From an uncultured Collinsella sp. (GTDB lineage: Bacteria > Actinomycetota > Coriobacteriia > Coriobacteriales > Coriobacteriaceae): a stretch of 64,000 bases of DNA. The notes under the pieces are model-generated. The model was not told where the DNA came from, did not search any database, and worked only from the letters and a program-made list of their open reading frames with translations. Positions 32,978 to 40,823 of the stretch are shown here, in pieces. The translations under genes were made by a program, and so were the position numbers. Each line of letters starts with the position of its first letter. The first letter of the stretch is position 1. The DNA is taken from positions 62,001-126,000 of the forward strand of contig CATYVQ010000004.1 of assembly GCA_958413895.1 (NCBI GenBank), written 5' to 3'.

Positions 32978-33655
32978 TCACTCAAAATCTTCTTGGCCCA
33001 AATCGGCATATAGCCTGCGTTTGCGAATGTAGCCGAGCACGGACTCGCTCGTAAGATAGCGCACGCTCATACCGCGGGCAACTCGCTTGCGAATGTTCGT
33101 CGAGCTGATCGCCAGCGCTGGAATCTGAATATAGCGCACGTCGAACGGCAGCCCCGACTCTTTGATTCGGGCACGCGCCGTATCGATATCAAAGCCCGGT
33201 CGCGTCGCCGCAATAAAGGTAGCAAGCTCAGCGATTCGTTCGGCATCATGCCAGGTCACTATATCGATAATCGCGTCGGCGCCCGTAATAAAGTAGAGCT
33301 TTACCTGCGGCGGGTAAAAGTCGCGAAGGGCATGAAGCGTATCGGCCGTATAGGTTACGCCCGGGCGGTCGATCTCGAACCGGCTCGCCAAAAAGGCCGG
33401 GTTCGCGGCGGTGGCGAGGACCGTCATGGCATAACGGTCCTCGGCAGGCGTAACCGGCTTGTCAAGCTTAAAGGCAGGAGAACCCGCCGGCATAAAGAGC
33501 ACGGCATCCAAGTCGAGGGACTCACGCGCCTGCTCGGCGGTCACCAGGTGCCCGTAATGGATGGGATCAAAGGTGCCACCCATAATGCCGAGCCTAAACT
33601 CCTGCCCGTCCTCTAGAGGAAGCTCGGGCAGACCGATTCCACCGCGCAGCGACAT
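32978..33655 (-). CDS. nadD: Nicotinate-nucleotide adenylyltransferase
   Basis: Converts nicotinate mononucleotide and ATP to deamido-NAD, a step shared by de novo and salvage NAD synthesis. The nucleotidyltransferase motif GIMGGTFDPIHYGHL and the C-terminal ISSTNIRKRVA are intact, as is the LYFITGADAIIDIVTWHD block. The 225 aa include about 20 extra N-terminal residues. The ATG lies three bases after the obgE stop. Confidence 0.95.
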   Translation of the reverse strand: MSLRGGIGLPELPLEDGQEFRLGIMGGTFDPIHYGHLVTAEQARESLDLDAVLFMPAGSPAFKLDKPVTPAEDRYAMTVLATAANPAFLASRFEIDRPGVTYTADTLHALRDFYPPQVKLYFITGADAIIDIVTWHDAERIAELATFIAATRPGFDIDTARARIKESGLPFDVRYIQIPALAISSTNIRKRVARGMSVRYLTSESVLGYIRKRRLYADLGQEDFE

Positions 33656-33658
33656 GGC

Positions 33659-35125
33659 CTACTCGCCCTCCGAGGTCTCGGCATCGCCCGCGGCATCCGC
33701 CGCATCGACAACCTCGACGCCCTCATCCGCAGCATCGGCCACGTCAATTGCCTCGACGGCAACGTCCTCGCCAGCATCCTCGAGCTCCTCGTACTCCGAG
33801 AAGTCCTCAGCTCCCTCAAAGTCAAAGGCACGCTGGCAAATGCGGACCTCGTCGCCCGCACGGCAACCAGCCTTCTCGAGCGCGTCGTCAACACCCATAC
33901 GCGCAAACTTATGCTGCAGGTAAATGACGGCTTCCTCGTTTTCCCAGTCGGTCTGAATGACCATGCGCTCGATGGCACGACCGACCACGCGGAAGGCACC
34001 GGGCTCTTCCTGGACAATGCGGAAACGCTTCTCACGCTGCAAGCGACGGCGCTCCCACTCCTCGTCGCGCAGAACGACCGGCTCATCGGAGACAGCCAAC
34101 TCGGCGCGAAGCTTAGCCACCTGCTCGCCCACGGCAAGCATCAGCGTGTTGAGGCCGGCACCCGTCACAGCAGACACGGCAAAGAACATATGTCCATCGT
34201 CGAGCGCTGCGCGCTTGAGGTCGGCAATCTTGTCGGCCGTGCCCGGCGCATCGCACTTGTTGGCAACGACGATCTGCGGACGCTCCGAAAGCTCGGCGCC
34301 ATACTGCTCGAGCTCGCGGTTGATGATGCGATAATCCTCGACCGGATCGCGATCCTCAAAACCACCCGTCATGTCGACGACGTGCATGATGAGTGCCGTG
34401 CGCTCAATGTGGCGCAAGAACTGGTGACCCAGGCCCTTACCCTCGCTCGCGCCTTCGATAAGACCGGGGACGTCAGCAACGACGTAAGAATATTCGCCGG
34501 CACGCACCATGCCGAGGTTCGGCACGAGCGTGGTAAACGGGTAGTCGGCAATCTTGGGACGGGCGGCACTCATGCGCGCGATGAGCGATGACTTACCCAC
34601 CGAGGGAAAGCCCACAAGCGCGGCATCGGCCATAAGCTTCATCTCGAGCTCAATCCAGTGCTCCTCGGCCGGTTCGCCCAGCTGAGCGAACGCGGGCGCG
34701 CGGCGCACCGACGTCACAAAGTGCGTGTTGCCCAGGCCGCCGGCACCGCCGGGCGCCACGACGACGCGCTCGCCATCGTGCACCAGGTCGGCAATCTCGA
34801 ACATCGGGGTCTGCGTCTCGGGGTCGAGCTCCCGCACCACGGTACCCATAGGGACCTTGAGAATCAGGTCCTCGCCGCTCTTACCGTTACGACGGGCACC
34901 CTGTCCGTGCGTGCCGCGCTCGGCGCGGAAGTGATGCTTAAAGCGGTAATCGATCAGCGAAGACAGCTGAGCATCGGCCTGGATGACGACATTGCCGCCA
35001 CGACCGCCGTCGCCGCCATCGGGGCCGCCCTTGGGAACAAATGCCTCGCGCCTAAACGACATGCATCCGGCTCCGCCGTCGCCGCCGCACACGTTAATGC
35101 GGCTGATATCGGTGAACTGTGACAA
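33659..35125 (-). CDS. obgE: GTPase Obg/CgtA
   Basis: Essential GTPase that monitors 50S assembly and ppGpp. The N-terminal glycine-rich Obg fold (CGGDGGAGCMSFRREAFVPK, then GGPDGGDGGRGGNV) precedes the G domain. The G domain has GFPSVGKSSLIARM (G1), DVPGLIEG (G3) and ANKCDAPG (G4). A C-terminal OCT domain lies at about 355-430, followed by an acidic tail of about 55 Asp/Glu/Ala-rich residues. At 488 aa it is of the longer actinobacterial type. A terminator-like hairpin separates it from rpmA upstream. Confidence 0.96.
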   Translation of the reverse strand: MSQFTDISRINVCGGDGGAGCMSFRREAFVPKGGPDGGDGGRGGNVVIQADAQLSSLIDYRFKHHFRAERGTHGQGARRNGKSGEDLILKVPMGTVVRELDPETQTPMFEIADLVHDGERVVVAPGGAGGLGNTHFVTSVRRAPAFAQLGEPAEEHWIELEMKLMADAALVGFPSVGKSSLIARMSAARPKIADYPFTTLVPNLGMVRAGEYSYVVADVPGLIEGASEGKGLGHQFLRHIERTALIMHVVDMTGGFEDRDPVEDYRIINRELEQYGAELSERPQIVVANKCDAPGTADKIADLKRAALDDGHMFFAVSAVTGAGLNTLMLAVGEQVAKLRAELAVSDEPVVLRDEEWERRRLQREKRFRIVQEEPGAFRVVGRAIERMVIQTDWENEEAVIYLQHKFARMGVDDALEKAGCRAGDEVRICQRAFDFEGAEDFSEYEELEDAGEDVAVEAIDVADAADEGVEVVDAADAAGDAETSEGE

Positions 35126-35141
35126 CAGAATCGCCTCCTAC

Positions 35142-35184
35142 AAAAAGAGGGAGACCCTTGAATCCTAAAACTCAAGTGCCTCCC
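35142..35184 (-). terminator. Terminator-like hairpin between rpmA and obgE
   Basis: GGGAGGCACTTGAG (35184-35171) pairs with TTCAAGGGTCTCCC (35162-35149) with two mismatches and one G-U; TCTTTTTG follows on the minus strand. It ends 20 bases before obgE. It probably lets only part of the abundant rplU-rpmA transcript continue into obgE-nadD-yqeK-rsfS. Confidence 0.65.
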
Positions 35185-35209
35185 ACATATGTGCTCTATG
35201 AAGGGTGAA

Positions 35210-35467
35210 TTACGCGTTCGCGAGCGGGCGTACGCTGACCCTGTGCTTGATACCCTTGTGGAACTCAACGGTACCGTCGACCAGCGCGAACAGCGTGTCG
35301 TCCTTACCACGGCCAACGTTCTCACCCGGGTGGATGTGCGTGCCGTGCTGACGGACGAGAATCGTGCCCGTGGTTACCGTCTGGCCGGCATAGCGCTTCG
35401 TGCCAAGGCGCTGACCGCGGGAGTCACGGCCATTACGGGAGGAACCGAGTCCTTTTTTGTGTGCCAT
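35210..35467 (-). CDS. rpmA: 50S ribosomal protein L27
   Basis: L27 contacts the peptidyl-transferase centre. The N-terminus MAHKKGLGSSRNGRDSRGQR and the internal GQTVTTGTILVRQHGTHIHP (in part) are diagnostic; 85 aa in total. The N-terminus is the unprocessed form. There is no cleavable extension of the Firmicute type, and no prp protease gene lies between rplU and rpmA, which is consistent. It follows rplU by 33 bases. Confidence 0.97.
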   Translation of the reverse strand: MAHKKGLGSSRNGRDSRGQRLGTKRYAGQTVTTGTILVRQHGTHIHPGENVGRGKDDTLFALVDGTVEFHKGIKHRVSVRPLANA

Positions 35468-35500
35468 TGTGTATACCTACTCTTTCGTTACGAGTGTAAT

Positions 35501-35875
35501 CTACTCGGCGACGGGAGCCTCGGCAACAGCCTCAGCCTCTGCCTTGACAGCCTTCTTGGCGCGGGAGGTAGCCTGAACCTTCACGATCTTCAGCTTGGTG
35601 AGCTGCTGACGGTGACCCTTCAGACGACGATAGCGCTTGCGCTTGTGGAACTTGAAGACCAGCTGCTTCTCGCCCTTGAACTGCTCAACGATCTGAGCGG
35701 TAACCTTGGCCTTGGCCAGCTTGTCGGGATCGGTGACGATCTTCTTACCATCGTTGAGGAAGATAACCGGCAGGGTGACCTTGTCGCCCTCATTGCCCTC
35801 GATCTTCTCGACGGTGATGACATCGTCGGTGGCGACCTTGTACTGCTTGCCGCCCGTGTTAACGATTGCGTACAT
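35501..35875 (-). CDS. rplU: 50S ribosomal protein L21
   Basis: Binds 23S rRNA with L20. The start YAIVNTGGKQYKVATDDVIT and the C-terminal FHKRKRYRRLKGHRQQLTKL (in part) are diagnostic. The 124 aa include a C-terminal Ala/Glu/Val-rich tail of about 20 residues beyond the E. coli protein. ATG 35875 is chosen over the TTG-like longer frame because it begins the conserved fold. It is first in the rplU-rpmA unit, with its own promoter. Confidence 0.97.
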   Translation of the reverse strand: MYAIVNTGGKQYKVATDDVITVEKIEGNEGDKVTLPVIFLNDGKKIVTDPDKLAKAKVTAQIVEQFKGEKQLVFKFHKRKRYRRLKGHRQQLTKLKIVKVQATSRAKKAVKAEAEAVAEAPVAE

Positions 35876-35917
35876 GTTTACTTGCCCTTCATGCATCAGT
35901 TAGTGCAACAGCCGAAT

Positions 35918-35946
35918 ATAGTAGCAGGCGAAAATACCCCCGTCAA
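35918..35946 (-). promoter_or_regulatory. Predicted rplU-rpmA promoter
   Basis: TTGACG (35946-35941), a 17-base spacer and TACTAT (35923-35918) on the minus strand. The -35 box overlaps the stop codon of the upstream DUF2344 gene, so the ribosomal genes have their own strong start inside the operon string. Confidence 0.65.
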
Positions 35947-36755
35947 CGAGTATGTGGAGCAAATCCACAAGTTCGCACAGGTATGGGGCTGACGAGTCGG
36001 CCCTCGTCGTCCTCGCATGCTTGATTCTGACGCTCGACATCGTAGGAGCAGATGGTCACGAGGTCTTGCATACCGGTGGAAACAATAGGTGCATCCACGC
36101 CCGGGGTCAAGCCCTGCAACAAAACATCAGCAGCGGAAAGCAAAATTTCCGGACGCATGGAGCCCTCGTTGTCGGCATGGGTGTCGAGCATGAGTACCAA
36201 ATGGTCCGGGCGCTCCCCCGCCGTGAGCTCATAGCCCACGAGCGTGTGATCCAAATCCAAGCGCTTGCTCTTTTTGCCGCGCGCGTAGTCGATGCCATGG
36301 TCCGCGCGCAGTGTGTCGATCGCACGACGCACCTCGTCGGCGCTTACGGGCGCCTCGGGATCCAAGTGCAGGTCGATGCGATACGACAGGCGCGTGAGCT
36401 GCGCCGTCAACGCCGGCGTGCGCACGTCGATGTACGCCGCCTCGATGGGCGCCAGATCGGCCGGAGATGCCGCAGCCAGGCGCTCAAACGCCTCGTCGAG
36501 CGCCACGAACTCGGTCATAAACAGGTCATACCACTCGCAGGTCGACGACGTACCAACCGGTAGCGCCGAAGAGAAGCCCACGCGCATGTGCGGAGAGAAG
36601 CCCTGCGTGACGGCATAGGGAAGTCCTGCACGGCGCACGATGCGCTCAATGGTATGGATCACTTCGAGATGGCCCAGGTACTTAAGGCGATCGCGCTTGC
36701 CATAGCGAACACGAAGCCTAAAGAGCGAGGGGTTGTCGGTCAGGCGCTCACTCAT
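35943..36755 (-). CDS. Radical-SAM-linked protein, TIGR03936/DUF2344 family
   Basis: A 270-residue protein of the family usually found fused to, or next to, the radical SAM protein encoded upstream. The family opening RLRVRYGKRDRLKYLGHLEV and the block PYAVTQGFSPHMRVGFSSAL (in parts) are clear. Its biochemical function is unknown; the pairing suggests a partner or substrate-binding subunit of the radical SAM enzyme, perhaps in RNA modification (inference). The start overlaps the radical SAM stop by four bases, implying translational coupling. Confidence 0.85.
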   Translation of the reverse strand: MSERLTDNPSLFRLRVRYGKRDRLKYLGHLEVIHTIERIVRRAGLPYAVTQGFSPHMRVGFSSALPVGTSSTCEWYDLFMTEFVALDEAFERLAAASPADLAPIEAAYIDVRTPALTAQLTRLSYRIDLHLDPEAPVSADEVRRAIDTLRADHGIDYARGKKSKRLDLDHTLVGYELTAGERPDHLVLMLDTHADNEGSMRPEILLSAADVLLQGLTPGVDAPIVSTGMQDLVTICSYDVERQNQACEDDEGRLVSPIPVRTCGFAPHTR

Positions 36756-38629
36756 GCGCGATCACCCATCAATACATTCTTGGCGTGGAGCGTGGGGCAG
36801 ATCCCGCAGCCGGTGCACGACGTGCGGGTGCAGTCGGGAGTCGTGACGCCCTCGAGCGAGCGACGGTACTCGCGCTCGAGGAAGCCGCGCGTGCAGCCGG
36901 GGCTCACGTGCTCCCACGGCAGGCGCCAGTCCAACTCGTAGGGCAGGTGCACGAGCTCATTGAGGTCGATGCCGTTTTTGGCAGCAGCTTCCTTCCAGTT
37001 ATCGAGCGAGAAATGCTCTACCCAGGCGTCAAAGCGAGAGCCCGAGCGCCAAGCATCGATGATGACAGGCGTCATGTCGCGACCGGCGCGGGACAGCGCG
37101 GCCTCGATGAGCGACGTCTCGGCATCGTGGTAATGCACGCGGACGGCACGGTTGCGAACGCTCGTGATAAGCAGCTTCTGGCGACGCTTGACGTCGTCGT
37201 AGTCGAGCTGCGGGCACCACTGGAACGGCGTGGCAGCCTTAGGGATAAAGACCGAAACCGAAATGGACACCGAGATCGAGCCGCGACGAGCCTTGGGCAC
37301 TACGGAACGACCGAGCTCCAGCACGTGATCGGCCAGATTGGCGATGGCCACGATGTCCTCGTCGCGCTCGCCGGGAAGGCCCATCATAAAGTAGAGCTTC
37401 ATGCGGTTCCAGCCGGCCTCGAAGGCCGCCTTGGCCGCACGGTCCAGGTCCTCCTCGGTCACGTTTTTGTTAATGATGTCGCGCATGCGCTGGCTGCCGG
37501 CCTCGGGCGCGAACGTCAGGCCACCTTTCTTTTCGCCGGCGACCGACTCGGCCATATCCACGCCAAACGAATCCAGGCGCTGCGACGGAATAGACACGCG
37601 AATACCCGTATCCTCCAGGCGACGGTTGAGCCTGCCGAGCACGTCGCGAATGCAGGAGTGGTCGGTCGTGGAGAGCGAGGTCAGCGACACCTCGTCATAG
37701 CCGGTCTTTTCCAGACCCTGAATCACCGACGAGACGATCTGGTCGGCCGAGCGCTCGCGCACCGGGCGATACGTCATGCCGGCCTGACAAAAACGACAGC
37801 CGCGGGCGCAGCCGCGCAGGATCTCGATAGACAGGCGGTCGTGAACCAGCTGTGCATAGGGCACGCACGACTGCGACAGCGGATTCGTGGCGCCGAAATC
37901 CTCGACGACGCGCTTGTAGACCACGGTCGGCGCATCCTTGCCCTCACGCGGCACGGTGTAGCCATGCGGCGAGCAGGGCTCGTCGTGACGAACCTCATAG
38001 AGCGACGGCACGTAGTTGCCGGCAATGGATGCAAGCTGCTCGACAATCTGCGCGCGAGGGACCCCTTCGTCACGCAGGCGGCGATGCAGCTGGCAGGTCT
38101 CGAGCAGCGATTCTTCGCCCTCGCCGATGAGGATGACATCGAAGAAGGCCGCGTACGGCTCGGGGTTGTACACCGAGGGGCCGCCGGCGATAATAATGGG
38201 GTCGTCCTCGGTGCGGTCGGCGGCTAACAGCGGAATGCCAGCGAGGTCGAGCGCCTCGAGGAAGTTCGTCACCGCCATCTCGTGCGGCACATGCAGACCG
38301 ACGATATCGAACGAAGCGACCGGCGCGGCACCCTCGAGCGAGAGCAGCGGAATACCCGCCTCGCGCATGGCGTCACCCATATCGGGCCACGGCACATAGC
38401 CGCGCTCGCAGGAGATGCCCTCGGCCTGGTTAAGGATGTTGTAGAGGATGGCGATGCCCTGGTTGGGCAGACCGACCTCGTACACATCCGGATAGATCAG
38501 GCAGCAACGGTAGTCGGCATCGGCCTTGGAAAGCGTGCCCCACTCGTGATCGATATAGCGGCTCGGCTTCTCGACCTTGGCGAGCAACGGCTCAATTAAA
38601 TGAAAACAGTCTTGGTATGCAACGCGCAA
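36752..38629 (-). CDS. B12-binding-like radical SAM protein, TIGR03960 family
   Basis: A 625-residue radical SAM enzyme of unknown substrate. The N-terminal third resembles a cobalamin-binding (Rossmann) domain (CLIYPDVYEVGLPNQGIAIL; IIAGGPSVYNPEPYAAFFDV in parts). The 4Fe-4S motif is GCARGCRFCQAG at about residue 275, followed by the SLTSLSTTDHS and TFAPEAGSQRMRDIINK blocks. The C-terminus has a second Cys cluster, CTRTSCTGCGICPTL, possibly an extra iron-sulfur site. It lies directly upstream of, and overlaps, the DUF2344 gene, and 10 bases downstream of the DUF697-like gene. Confidence 0.88.
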   Translation of the reverse strand: MRVAYQDCFHLIEPLLAKVEKPSRYIDHEWGTLSKADADYRCCLIYPDVYEVGLPNQGIAILYNILNQAEGISCERGYVPWPDMGDAMREAGIPLLSLEGAAPVASFDIVGLHVPHEMAVTNFLEALDLAGIPLLAADRTEDDPIIIAGGPSVYNPEPYAAFFDVILIGEGEESLLETCQLHRRLRDEGVPRAQIVEQLASIAGNYVPSLYEVRHDEPCSPHGYTVPREGKDAPTVVYKRVVEDFGATNPLSQSCVPYAQLVHDRLSIEILRGCARGCRFCQAGMTYRPVRERSADQIVSSVIQGLEKTGYDEVSLTSLSTTDHSCIRDVLGRLNRRLEDTGIRVSIPSQRLDSFGVDMAESVAGEKKGGLTFAPEAGSQRMRDIINKNVTEEDLDRAAKAAFEAGWNRMKLYFMMGLPGERDEDIVAIANLADHVLELGRSVVPKARRGSISVSISVSVFIPKAATPFQWCPQLDYDDVKRRQKLLITSVRNRAVRVHYHDAETSLIEAALSRAGRDMTPVIIDAWRSGSRFDAWVEHFSLDNWKEAAAKNGIDLNELVHLPYELDWRLPWEHVSPGCTRGFLEREYRRSLEGVTTPDCTRTSCTGCGICPTLHAKNVLMGDRA

Positions 38630-38639
38630 CGGAAAACCC

Positions 38640-39569
38640 CTAAGCAGCGAGATCTGATGCGTCCTGATAGGACGCCATAGGACGGGTAGTGCCCGCGACC
38701 GTGGTCACCAGATCGCGAACGCGGGAGAACGTGGCAGTGACCACCTCGTTGGCACGGCTGTAGTCGACATCGCGCTCGTAGAGCGAAACGAGCGCACGGC
38801 CCATGCCATAGGTGCCCGCGGCAGCAGTGAGCGCCTTGACGGCAAACCCAATATGCGGCGTCTGCTTGACGAGCGCGCGGGTGACCGCGCGGATCACCAA
38901 GCCGCCGGCAAGCACGCCGGCGACCTCGTAGCCGCGCTCGGGCTTAATGCCGCGTCCAAAGACGGCAGCGAGCTCAAAGAGCATGCCCACCTGCGCCAGC
39001 GCCATAACGGGATAATCGGCGCCCGGCAAAAACACCAGCGCACCGGTCGCCATATTGGTGAGCGCGCACGAGGTGATGATACGATTGGCCGCCGCGATGC
39101 GCATGAAGGCAAAGTTCGCCGCAAAGGCCGTTTCCTTGTCGGTGCGATCGAGAATCCAGCGGGCAAGCGTCTCGAGCAGATACGTCTTATCGGTTGCCGC
39201 TACCACGCCGAGCATGGGCGTGGACTCCTCGATAAACGGCACCTCCACAGCAGACTCGGCAAGCACGCACACGGGCGCACCGGCGATCACGAGCTCCTGC
39301 ACGGCACTCTCCAAGCGGTCGGAACCACACGAGAGCACCAGTACCACATCGGTATCGGTCTTTGGAGCAATTCGCTCCTCCCCCAGACGCTCGACGCGCA
39401 CAATGCCCGAGGTCGTCTGCGGCACAAAGGCGTCACGCACCGTCTCGGCCAGAAAGCGCGAGGCGGACGAATCCAGATAGACCGAGACGCGCACCGGCGT
39501 ATCGGAATCCTTCTTAACGGACGCGCCCATCTTAAAAGCGCGGGTCAGCTTATCTACGGGAATTTTCAT
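38640..39569 (-). CDS. DUF697-like membrane-associated protein
   Basis: A 309-residue protein that I assign tentatively to the DUF697 (YcjF-like) group. The N-terminal 130 residues are soluble alpha/beta. Hydrophobic stretches follow: SCALTNMATGALVFLPGADY, PVMALAQVGMLFELAAVFG and a glycine-rich AGVLAGGLVIRAVTRALVK, then a terminal helix FAVKALTAAAGTYGMGRALV, which is the most DUF697-like part. There is no P-loop or catalytic motif. It is wedged between rodA (18 bases upstream) and the radical SAM gene in the mreB-to-rsfS string. That location suggests an envelope role, but function is unknown. Confidence 0.7.
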   Translation of the reverse strand: MKIPVDKLTRAFKMGASVKKDSDTPVRVSVYLDSSASRFLAETVRDAFVPQTTSGIVRVERLGEERIAPKTDTDVVLVLSCGSDRLESAVQELVIAGAPVCVLAESAVEVPFIEESTPMLGVVAATDKTYLLETLARWILDRTDKETAFAANFAFMRIAAANRIITSCALTNMATGALVFLPGADYPVMALAQVGMLFELAAVFGRGIKPERGYEVAGVLAGGLVIRAVTRALVKQTPHIGFAVKALTAAAGTYGMGRALVSLYERDVDYSRANEVVTATFSRVRDLVTTVAGTTRPMASYQDASDLAA

Positions 39570-39587
39570 AGCAAACCCCTCCAGCGG

Positions 39588-40814
39588 TTACGCGGCGCCC
39601 GAACGATGCCGCCATATGGATTGTACGATACCCACCGTCAGCAGCTGGATCATCATCGAAGACGAACCAAAGCTAATAAACGGTAGCGGAATACCGGTAA
39701 TCGGCATCATGCCGATGCACATGCCGATGTTCTCGAAGGTCTGGAATGCCCACATGCCGACGATACCTACGCACGACAGACGCAGGAACAGCGACTCACA
39801 CTTAAAGGCGACGCGAATCGTCGAAAAGATCAGCAGCACGTAGAGGCACAAGAGAAAAAAGGAACCGCAAAAACCAAAGGTCTCGGACAAAAAGGCGAAG
39901 ACGAAGTCGGTGTGGAACTCAGGCAGAAAGCCGCCGGCCGACTGCGTCGCATGGCCCAAACCCTTACCAAAGAAGCCGCCCGAGCCAACGGCGATAAGCG
40001 ACTGCTGCAGGTTGTAGGCATCGTCCGAATCGGCATTATCGGGGTCGATAAAGACCGTCAGACGGTTCATCTGATACTGCTTGATGAGCACATCGTGGCC
40101 GAGCAACGAATCAAAGACCGAATCGAGCGCCAGAACGAGGGCCACCAAGCCCACGAGCAGGGCCAGGGTCGACAGCACCCATTCGCGGCGTGCACCGCTC
40201 ATACAAATGACGATGGCGCCCGAAACCAGCACGACCAGGCCCGATCCCAGGTCGCCCATGGCAACGACGGCCAAAAACGGAATGGACAGCATGCCGCAGA
40301 GCTTGACGTAGTCGCGAACGGTATCGATGCGGCCGTTATACTGCGATCCAAGCGTAGCAATAAAAAAGATGGTGATGAGCTTGGCAAGCTCAACCGGCTG
40401 GAATGTCAAGCCAATACCGGGAATCTTGATCCAGCCCGTCATGCCCAGACCGCCCGTATAGGACAGACCCGGAATCTTGGGCGAGAGGATCACGATCAGG
40501 TCGATGACGAGCAACGCCGTCGAGAAATTGGAAATACCGCGCAGATCGGTACGCCAGACCAGCACCGCCAGCACCGCTCCGATGCCAATTCCCAGCAGAT
40601 GGCGTGAGAACGAGGCATCGGCCTTAAACTGCGAAGCCGACCAGATGATGATGGCACCGTAGGCAACGAGCGCCACAGTAGCCACGAGCACACCGATATG
40701 CACCTTTTGGCGAAACGTGCCGCGCGAGGCCGAAAGTTGCTTGTTGACGCGGTCCAGGCTGCTGCGAGAGCCGGTTTTGGTTGAACGGAACAGATCCGCC
40801 GGAGAAAAATCCAT
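39588..40814 (-). CDS. rodA: Rod-shape SEDS glycosyltransferase RodA
   Basis: Polytopic SEDS-family peptidoglycan polymerase working with PBP2 in elongation. About ten membrane segments are present. Family marks are PGIGLTFQPVELAKLITIFF (in part), MGDLGSGLVVLVSGAIV, GSGGFFGKGLGHATQSAGGF (in part) and the C-terminal MMPITGIPLPFISFGSSSMM. The 408 aa include about 35 cytoplasmic N-terminal residues. It directly follows mrdA, so the polymerase and the transpeptidase are co-expressed. RodA rather than FtsW is preferred from the mreBCD-mrdA context. Confidence 0.95.
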   Translation of the reverse strand: MDFSPADLFRSTKTGSRSSLDRVNKQLSASRGTFRQKVHIGVLVATVALVAYGAIIIWSASQFKADASFSRHLLGIGIGAVLAVLVWRTDLRGISNFSTALLVIDLIVILSPKIPGLSYTGGLGMTGWIKIPGIGLTFQPVELAKLITIFFIATLGSQYNGRIDTVRDYVKLCGMLSIPFLAVVAMGDLGSGLVVLVSGAIVICMSGARREWVLSTLALLVGLVALVLALDSVFDSLLGHDVLIKQYQMNRLTVFIDPDNADSDDAYNLQQSLIAVGSGGFFGKGLGHATQSAGGFLPEFHTDFVFAFLSETFGFCGSFFLLCLYVLLIFSTIRVAFKCESLFLRLSCVGIVGMWAFQTFENIGMCIGMMPITGIPLPFISFGSSSMMIQLLTVGIVQSIWRHRSGAA

Positions 40815-40823
40815 CGCAACCTC

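Noticed and set aside
36785..38227. 480-codon plus-strand ORF opposite the radical SAM gene
   Set aside because: Arg/His-rich antisense frame without motifs; the minus-strand gene has the CxxxCxxC site.
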